This document shows, piece after piece, positions 58,744 to 64,000 of a stretch of DNA of 64,000 nucleotides. The stretch comes from Herminiimonas fonticola (lineage in GTDB: Bacteria; Pseudomonadota; Gammaproteobacteria; Burkholderiales; Burkholderiaceae_D). The number at the start of each line of letters is the position of its first letter. The stretch's first letter is position 1. The notes under the pieces are model-generated. The model was not told the origin of the DNA, did no database searches, and worked only from the letters and a program-made list of their open reading frames with translations. The position numbers and the translations under genes were made by a program. Location of the stretch: positions 1,240,001 through 1,304,000 of the forward strand of contig NZ_PTLZ01000001.1 of assembly GCF_003293745.1 (NCBI RefSeq). Reading direction: 5' to 3'.

Positions 58744-59114
58744 CGCTGAAATAAACCTGAATTTGCAGATAAAGAACGTTGATATGTCACATGCTGCGGT
58801 TTATGCGCACGTGGCTGGCAGCATGCTTGCATTAAGGAAATATTAGCGGAATAATGGGTAGCGCTAATTAACAAGAATTTGCACCGAATTATCATTTGTC
58901 GGTTGGAAATAGGCATATGCTGCTTCTAAAGCTCAAGAGTCGAAGCAGCATTTGCAATAGCAATTCCAGCAGTAGCAGCACAGAATAAAAATCAAGCTAC
59001 GGTGACAATGAATTGAATGTTTGATCGAAGGCAATCGCACCGTTCGTTTCTTCAGAGTTCGTTCAGAACGCGATGTAGCTGATCTTTACGTTCCACTAGA
59101 AATCAGAGACAAGC
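58744..59114. other. Gene-free stretch between rlmJ and the EAL-HDOD gene
   Basis: About 370 bases without a supportable gene. It contains a perfect 10-bp inverted repeat (58917-58926 and 58942-58951; atgctgcttc/gaagcagcat, loop 15). No clear -35/-10 pair or T-run was recognised. Confidence 0.4.
58917..58951. repeat. 10-bp inverted repeat in the rlmJ-EAL gap
   Basis: atgctgcttc pairs with gaagcagcat across a 15-base loop. Weak terminator, RNA element or operator are all possible. Confidence 0.5.
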
Positions 59115-60389
59115 ATGATTCCCGATCTCAAGCAGCAGCTACCTGATGAGCTCCCCCGCGTGAAAGAATTTTTTCTCGCGCGCCAACCCATATTGAATAG
59201 CGACCAGACTCTGGTTGCTTACGAACTCCTATTTCGACGCGCTTCAACCGGCCCAGCCAATGTAATCGACGATCTGGCAGCAACCGCGTCTGTGATCGCA
59301 CACGCTTCTGAATTGGGTATCGCCAATGTGATCGGTGCTTCTCTGGGATTTTTCAATGTGGATGCGGCAGTGTTGATGTGCGACTTCGTGAATTTCCTGC
59401 CGTGCGACAAGGTTGTACTGGAGATTCTGGAGACGGTAGACGTCACACCTGAGCTGGTAGCCCGTGTGGCGGAATTGGCCGGGCAAGGATTTACCTTCGC
59501 GCTGGATGACGTGATTTCGCATTCGGAATCACTGCAAAAATTATTGCCGCTGGTGAAAATCATCAAGATCGATATCACCGGGATGAGCAAAGATGATATG
59601 GCCAAGTTGGTCGGTCATTTCAACAAGGCCGGTAAATTATTGCTGGCAGAAAAAGTCGAGACTATAGAGCAATTCACCGATTGCATGGATCTGGGCTTTC
59701 ATTATTTTCAGGGTTATTATTTCGCGCGGCCGGTTATTCTTTCCGGCAAAAAACTCGCGCCATCGCAGTTGGCTATCATGCAATTGTTAAGCCTGATCGT
59801 GGCCGATGCAGATACGGCCGAGATCGAAACAGCGATCAAGAAGGATGCATCGCTGGTACTTACCTTGTTGCGTCTGACGAATACGCCGGCGATGGGCATT
59901 ACGCAACGCATTGATTCGCTGGGGCAGGCTTTGACTGTGCTCGGTCGTCGTCAATTGCAACGCTGGCTGCAAATCATCCTGTACGCAGAACATCACAAAG
60001 GCAGTCATTTCTCCTCACCGTTGTTGCAACTGGCAACCACGCGCGGCAAGTTGCTGGAACTGATTGCCGAAACGCTCAAGCCTGGCGATCGTGCGATGGC
60101 GGATACGGCTTTTACCGTTGGTATCATGTCCTTGATGGATACCTTGTTCGGACTATCGATGAACGATATTCTGGCGCAGGTTGCAGTAGTCGATGATGTC
60201 AGTGACGCATTGCTGTATCGCAGAGGTTTCTACGGCGATTTGTTGAAGCTTGCCGAATATATAGAGCGCATAGAGAAAACGGGCCCCTTGCTCATGCCGA
60301 CGTTGAAGAAGCTGGGACTTTCCATCGAAGATCTTTACGCCCTGCAAATAACGGCATTCGAATGGAGCAACAACGTGTCGCGCATCTAG
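59115..60389 (+). CDS. EAL-HDOD domain signalling protein
   Basis: A 424-residue cytoplasmic protein with an N-terminal EAL-type domain (about 20-210) and a C-terminal HDOD domain (about 215-400), the YuxH/CdgJ arrangement. It opens FFLARQPILNSDQTLVAYELLFR, so the EAL motif reads ELL. Other catalytic-site residues are partly kept: FFNVDAAVL, LEILE, ALDDVISH (DDFG altered), KIDITG, AEKVET and FQGYYFARP. Such proteins usually bind partners and affect motility without hydrolysing c-di-GMP. Diguanylate phosphodiesterase activity is doubtful because of the altered motifs. Confidence 0.9.
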   Translation: MIPDLKQQLPDELPRVKEFFLARQPILNSDQTLVAYELLFRRASTGPANVIDDLAATASVIAHASELGIANVIGASLGFFNVDAAVLMCDFVNFLPCDKVVLEILETVDVTPELVARVAELAGQGFTFALDDVISHSESLQKLLPLVKIIKIDITGMSKDDMAKLVGHFNKAGKLLLAEKVETIEQFTDCMDLGFHYFQGYYFARPVILSGKKLAPSQLAIMQLLSLIVADADTAEIETAIKKDASLVLTLLRLTNTPAMGITQRIDSLGQALTVLGRRQLQRWLQIILYAEHHKGSHFSSPLLQLATTRGKLLELIAETLKPGDRAMADTAFTVGIMSLMDTLFGLSMNDILAQVAVVDDVSDALLYRRGFYGDLLKLAEYIERIEKTGPLLMPTLKKLGLSIEDLYALQITAFEWSNNVSRI

Positions 60390-60532
60390 TAAAGCCAATC
60401 CGTGCAAATGGATTCATGTCATTACTTCAGTATTTTTCCTCCGTAACAATTTCAGAATGAACGTTCCAAACGCTGATGTGCGCGTAGGGTGTTTGTTGCA
60501 AACGTCATCTGTACATGGCGTTAAAATAAGTC

Positions 60533-61087
60533 ATGATGAATCAAACAACTACTCCAGATAATGACGATGATGAAGGCGGCGGCGCGCCGCCGATTCCTGC
60601 CGGTGCCAAGAATTACATGACGCCGCAGGGACACTTGCGCATGAAAAACGAACTGCTGAAATTGATAGACGTCGATAGACCGGAAGTAGTGCAGATCGTG
60701 TCATGGGCAGCGTCGAATGGTGATCGTTCCGAGAATGGCGATTACATTTACGGCAAGCGACGTTTACGCCAGATTGATGGACGCATTCGCTTCCTGACCA
60801 AGCGACTCGATTTGGCAGAAATCGTCGATCCAACTGTGCATTACGGCAGCGACCAGATTTTTTTCGGCGCAACGGTGCGCTATGAAACGCAATCTGGTGA
60901 ACAGCATACGGTCACGATATTGGGCATCGATGAGCTGGATCCATTGAACGGCAAGATCAGCTGGATCTCGCCAGTTGCACGCGCATTGACGAAGGCGCGC
61001 GAAGGCGATTCCGTCACGCTGAAAACGCCAGGCGGTATTGAAGAGTTGGTGATTCTGGAAGTGACTTATCCGGCATCGGCTGCCTGA
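60533..61087 (+). CDS. greB: Transcription elongation factor GreB
   Basis: A 184-residue factor that stimulates RNA polymerase to cleave backtracked transcripts. The N-terminal coiled coil carries the acidic tip in AASNGDRSENGDYIYGKRRLRQID, the GreB/GreA signature, followed by the FKBP-like C-terminal domain (FFGATVRYETQSGEQHTVTILG, ISPVARALTKAREGDSVTLKTPGG). The N-terminal ~25 residues before YMTPQGH are polar and not conserved. The stop is 18 bases from the convergent spoT stop, with no terminator between. Confidence 0.94.
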   Translation: MMNQTTTPDNDDDEGGGAPPIPAGAKNYMTPQGHLRMKNELLKLIDVDRPEVVQIVSWAASNGDRSENGDYIYGKRRLRQIDGRIRFLTKRLDLAEIVDPTVHYGSDQIFFGATVRYETQSGEQHTVTILGIDELDPLNGKISWISPVARALTKAREGDSVTLKTPGGIEELVILEVTYPASAA

Positions 61088-61105
61088 TATTAGCAGATTG
61101 GAATA

Positions 61106-63388
61106 TCAGGCCGTGCCTTTGTGTCGCAACAAACGGGTAACGCCGGGAATCGCGCGCAGATTGCGCATCAGACGTGCGAGATGCACGCGATCTTCGACTT
61201 GTACCGTAAAGTGCAAGTAGGTAATCATGTGTTCTTTGTCTTCATCCATGCCAACGTGCGTGATGTTGGAATCGGATTCGCTGATCTCGGCAGCAACGCG
61301 CGCGAGTATGCCTTTTTCATTGCGAGCCAGTAGCGTGATACCGCAATCGAAGCGCCTATCAATGTCCGCACCCCATGTAACGTCTATCCAGCGATCAGGT
61401 TCTTTCGAACGCAGTCTTCTAGCGACATCGCACTCAAGGTTGTGGATAGTCAAACCTTGGTCGCGTTTCATCTGAGCGATGATGGCATCGCCAGGGATCG
61501 GCTGGCAACACGGAGCCAATTGAACCGAGACGCCTTCGCTGCCGTAGATGACAACAGGATCTATCTTCTTGGCGACAACATCACCATTGACGTCTATCAG
61601 TGGCGTTTCCAGCGGTTGATCGTTTTCCATCATGCCGAGGATGTGGCGCGCAACCAATGCAGCCATACGTTTGCCGACGCCGATATCGGCGTACAGGTCG
61701 TCCAGCGATTTTGCGCTGGATTCATTCAACAAACGTTCCGTTATGGCAGGAGGTAAATCCTGAGTCAGATTCAGTGCGCTTAAGGCTTGGGACAACAACT
61801 TGCGTCCGAGTTCAATTGATTCAACCAGATTGATCGTACGCAGATGATGCCGGATTGCGGAGCGCGCCTTGCCGGTACGGACAAAGTTCAGCCAGTTCGG
61901 ACTTGGGCGCGAACTCGGCGATGTGATGATTTCCACGATGTCGCCGTTACGCAATTCAGTACGCAAAGGTACTTGCTCCAGATTGATCTTGACGGCGATG
62001 GTTTGATCACCAATATCGGTGTGAATCGAATACGCAAAATCAAGTGCCGTCGCACCACGCGGCAGCGCGATGATTTTCGACTTCGGCGTAAACACGTAAA
62101 CCGAATCGGGGAACAGATCGACTTTGACGTGTTCGAGGAATTCAGCGGAGTCACCGGTTTGCTTCTGGATATCAAGCAGCGATTGCAGCCAGGCGTGCGT
62201 ACGCTGCTGCAGATCGTTCAGGCTGCCTTCATCATCTTTATAAAGCCAGTGTGCGGCTACACCAGACTCGGCCACGCGATGCATGTCTTGCGTGCGAATC
62301 TGAAACTCGACCGGCGTACCGTAAGGACCGATTAATGTCGTGTGCAAGGATTGATAGCCGTTCAGCTTTGGAATCGCGATGTAATCCTTGAACTTGCCTG
62401 GCATGGGCTTGAACAGCGCGTGCAAGGTACCCAGCGCGACATAGCAATTCGCAAAGCTGTCGACCACTACGCGGAAGCCATAGACGTCCAGCACTTGTGA
62501 GAAGGTCAGGCGTTTGTTGCGCATCTTGGTATAGATGCCGTACAGGGTTTTTTCACGACCGTAGACTTGCGCCGGAATACCGGTGGCAGTCAGCGTGTTA
62601 TTGACCGAATCGAGAATCTTGCTGACGACTTCGCGACGATTGCCGCGCGCTGCCTTGACTGCCTTGCCCAGCGTTTTGTAACGCATCGGATACAGATGCG
62701 AAAACGACAGATCCTGCAGTTCACGATAAATATTATTCAGGCCGAGTCTATGCGCGATCGGTACATAGACTTCCATCGTTTCGCGCGCGATGCGGCGTTT
62801 CTTGATGGCTGACATTGAACCCAGCGTGCGCATATTGTGCAGGCGGTCGGCCAGCTTGACCAGAATGACGCGTACGTCGCGCGCCATCGCCAGCAGCATC
62901 TTGCGGAAGTTTTCCGCCTGCGCTTCGATCTGGCTTTGAAATTCGATTTTTTCCAGCTTGGACAGACCATCGACCAGATTCGCGACCGGCGCGCCGAAGC
63001 GTTCGATCAACTCATCCTTGCGTACGTCCTGATCTTCCATCACGTCATGCAGCAGTGCCGCCATGATCGCCTGGGCATCCAGCTTCCAGTCGGCGCAGAT
63101 TTCGGCGACAGCGATAGGATGCGAAATATAGGGTTCGCCCGACATGCGCATTTGACCAAGATGCGCTTCATCCGAAAAGCGATAGGCTTCCTTGACCTTC
63201 TTCAGTTCTGAAGGAGTCAGGTATTCGGCGAGCTTGTTGGTCAGTTGCGTAACAGACGCTACACCGGGAACCGGGGCTGGCGCTGAAGCGGGGGATTTGT
63301 TCGATGTGACTTTTGAGGCCGAGCGGTCGGGAACCGCTCGGTTATTTGGAGCGACGGATAGCGTTGAATCTGCAGGTGTCAGGCTCAT
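61106..63388 (-). CDS. spoT: Bifunctional (p)ppGpp synthetase/hydrolase SpoT
   Basis: A 760-residue RelA/SpoT homologue controlling the stringent response. After ~50 low-complexity residues, the HD hydrolase domain is intact (ALLHDVMEDQDV carries the HDxxED motif), and the synthetase domain has VDSFANCYVALGTLHALFKPMPGKFKDYIAIPK-like sequence and GYQSLHTTLIGP. The TGS domain starts about 430 (DSVYVFTPKSKIIALPRGATALDFAYSIH) and a C-terminal ACT domain is at about 685. Both active sites look complete, so it is a SpoT type and not the monofunctional RelA. It lies in the conserved gmk-rpoZ-spoT order. Confidence 0.96.
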   Translation of the reverse strand: MSLTPADSTLSVAPNNRAVPDRSASKVTSNKSPASAPAPVPGVASVTQLTNKLAEYLTPSELKKVKEAYRFSDEAHLGQMRMSGEPYISHPIAVAEICADWKLDAQAIMAALLHDVMEDQDVRKDELIERFGAPVANLVDGLSKLEKIEFQSQIEAQAENFRKMLLAMARDVRVILVKLADRLHNMRTLGSMSAIKKRRIARETMEVYVPIAHRLGLNNIYRELQDLSFSHLYPMRYKTLGKAVKAARGNRREVVSKILDSVNNTLTATGIPAQVYGREKTLYGIYTKMRNKRLTFSQVLDVYGFRVVVDSFANCYVALGTLHALFKPMPGKFKDYIAIPKLNGYQSLHTTLIGPYGTPVEFQIRTQDMHRVAESGVAAHWLYKDDEGSLNDLQQRTHAWLQSLLDIQKQTGDSAEFLEHVKVDLFPDSVYVFTPKSKIIALPRGATALDFAYSIHTDIGDQTIAVKINLEQVPLRTELRNGDIVEIITSPSSRPSPNWLNFVRTGKARSAIRHHLRTINLVESIELGRKLLSQALSALNLTQDLPPAITERLLNESSAKSLDDLYADIGVGKRMAALVARHILGMMENDQPLETPLIDVNGDVVAKKIDPVVIYGSEGVSVQLAPCCQPIPGDAIIAQMKRDQGLTIHNLECDVARRLRSKEPDRWIDVTWGADIDRRFDCGITLLARNEKGILARVAAEISESDSNITHVGMDEDKEHMITYLHFTVQVEDRVHLARLMRNLRAIPGVTRLLRHKGTA

Positions 63389-63431
63389 TCTGATTTGTGA
63401 TGATCAGCCGCATCGCGGTAATGTTAATAAA

Positions 63432-63638
63432 TTAATTACTTGGGACTTTTTTCAGCATTTCAATGCCGACATGGCCAGCTGCGATTTCGCGCAATGCGAT
63501 CACGGTTGGCTTGTCTTTCGCATCAACCTTGGGTGTGTGACCTTGCAGCAGTTGACGTGCGCGATAAGTCGCCGACAAAGTCAGTTGAAAGCGATTTGGA
63601 ATCTGTTTGAGGCAATCTTCAATAGTAATGCGGGCCAT
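63432..63638 (-). CDS. rpoZ: RNA polymerase omega subunit
   Basis: A 68-residue subunit that helps assemble RNA polymerase and contributes to a ppGpp site in proteobacteria. It shows [30 protein letters not shown] and [16 protein letters not shown], as in the family. It lies between gmk and spoT, the usual order. Confidence 0.97.
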
Positions 63639-63660
63639 ACGTGCTCCTAAAAATACGATA

Positions 63661-64000
63661 TCAGCTTAAATTGGCATGAATGCCCAATTGGGCGAACAGG
63701 GATGCGTTCCGAGTTGCTTGCTGCGCGAAGCGACAGCGAGTGGCTTTCACAATCGCGCTCAACTCGGCTAAAGCGACTGTAAACTCTTGATTGATAATAA
63801 CATATTCGAACTCGGAAGCGTGGGCGATTTCTCCGCCCGCAGCCAGAATTCGGCGTGTAATCACGTCGTGATCATCCTGGCCACGCTTTTTCAAGCGTTC
63901 TTCCAGTGCGGCAATAGATGGCGGCAGAATGAATATGCCGACTGCATGCGGGAACTGCTTTTTGACCTGCTGCGCCCCTTGCCAGTCAATCTCGAGCAAA
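63661..64000 (-). CDS. gmk: Guanylate kinase, 5' part outside the window
   Basis: The C-terminal 112-113 residues of guanylate kinase (GMP to GDP). Visible are the [17 protein letters not shown] block, [21 protein letters not shown] and the LID-type [19 protein letters not shown]. The reading frame is open to the window edge, so the P-loop and start codon are missing. The apparent start at 63999 is an internal TTG codon. First gene of the gmk-rpoZ-spoT group. Confidence 0.93.

Overview
This 64 kb window is a stretch of bacterial chromosome dominated by housekeeping genes. Gene content and order point to a betaproteobacterium of the Burkholderiales, most likely Oxalobacteraceae (Herminiimonas/Janthinobacterium-like). 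The pointers are rpsF-priB-rpsR-rplI, gmk-rpoZ-spoT, dapA-bamC, hom-thrC, mid-50s GC and the style of the protein sequences. The genus is an inference from memory of the families, not a search result. The first gene (tatD) and the last gene (gmk) are cut by the window ends.

Layout. 1-6.6 kb (+): tatD, comEC, pyrG, eno, ftsB. 6.6-9.6 kb: a gamma carbonic anhydrase-like gene and hslO on the minus strand, divergent from a DUF455 ferritin-like gene, then a small lipoprotein. 9.9-19 kb (+): alpha/beta hydrolase, PHP-domain RNase AM, htpX, YciO/Sua5 protein, M50 protease, trpS, methyltransferase, dapA, bamC and an MBL-fold hydrolase. 19-27.9 kb: a low-complexity lipoprotein, the L16 arginine hydroxylase, slyD, an unknown secreted protein translationally coupled to mutS, rhlE and suhB. 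28-34.6 kb: trmJ, lexA with two operators, the S6/PriB/S18/L9 operon, dnaB, and a DUF47-Pit phosphate transport pair. 34.7-37.8 kb (-): PhoH-PIN protein, bcp and a Mth938-like protein. 38-45.6 kb (+): alanine aminotransferase, hom, an inserted non-autonomous IS21-like element, thrC, moeA-moaD-moaE and crcB. 45.8-57.6 kb: clpB, an unknown gene, putA, an SRPBCC protein, an AT-rich HEPN-like gene and the divergent metR/metE pair. 57.8-64 kb: rlmJ, an EAL-HDOD protein, greB, spoT, rpoZ and gmk.

How the genes work together. Several proteostasis genes (gamma-CA/hslO, htpX, clpB) carry sigma-32-like promoters with the same 13-nt spacer, suggesting a shared heat-shock response. Threonine, methionine, lysine and alanine metabolism genes are scattered through the window, as are DNA repair and SOS (mutS, lexA), ribosome and tRNA modification (RoxA, TrmJ, RlmJ) and stringent response (spoT) genes.

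The most unusual stretch is 40838-41629. It is a 782-bp element with 24-bp near-perfect terminal inverted repeats, 24-nt-spaced internal repeats at both ends and a 5-bp target duplication. It has no transposase and carries one small two-helix membrane protein ORF. A solitary AT-rich HEPN-like gene (53530-54189) is the second accessory-looking locus. I see no CRISPR array, rRNA, tRNA or prophage.
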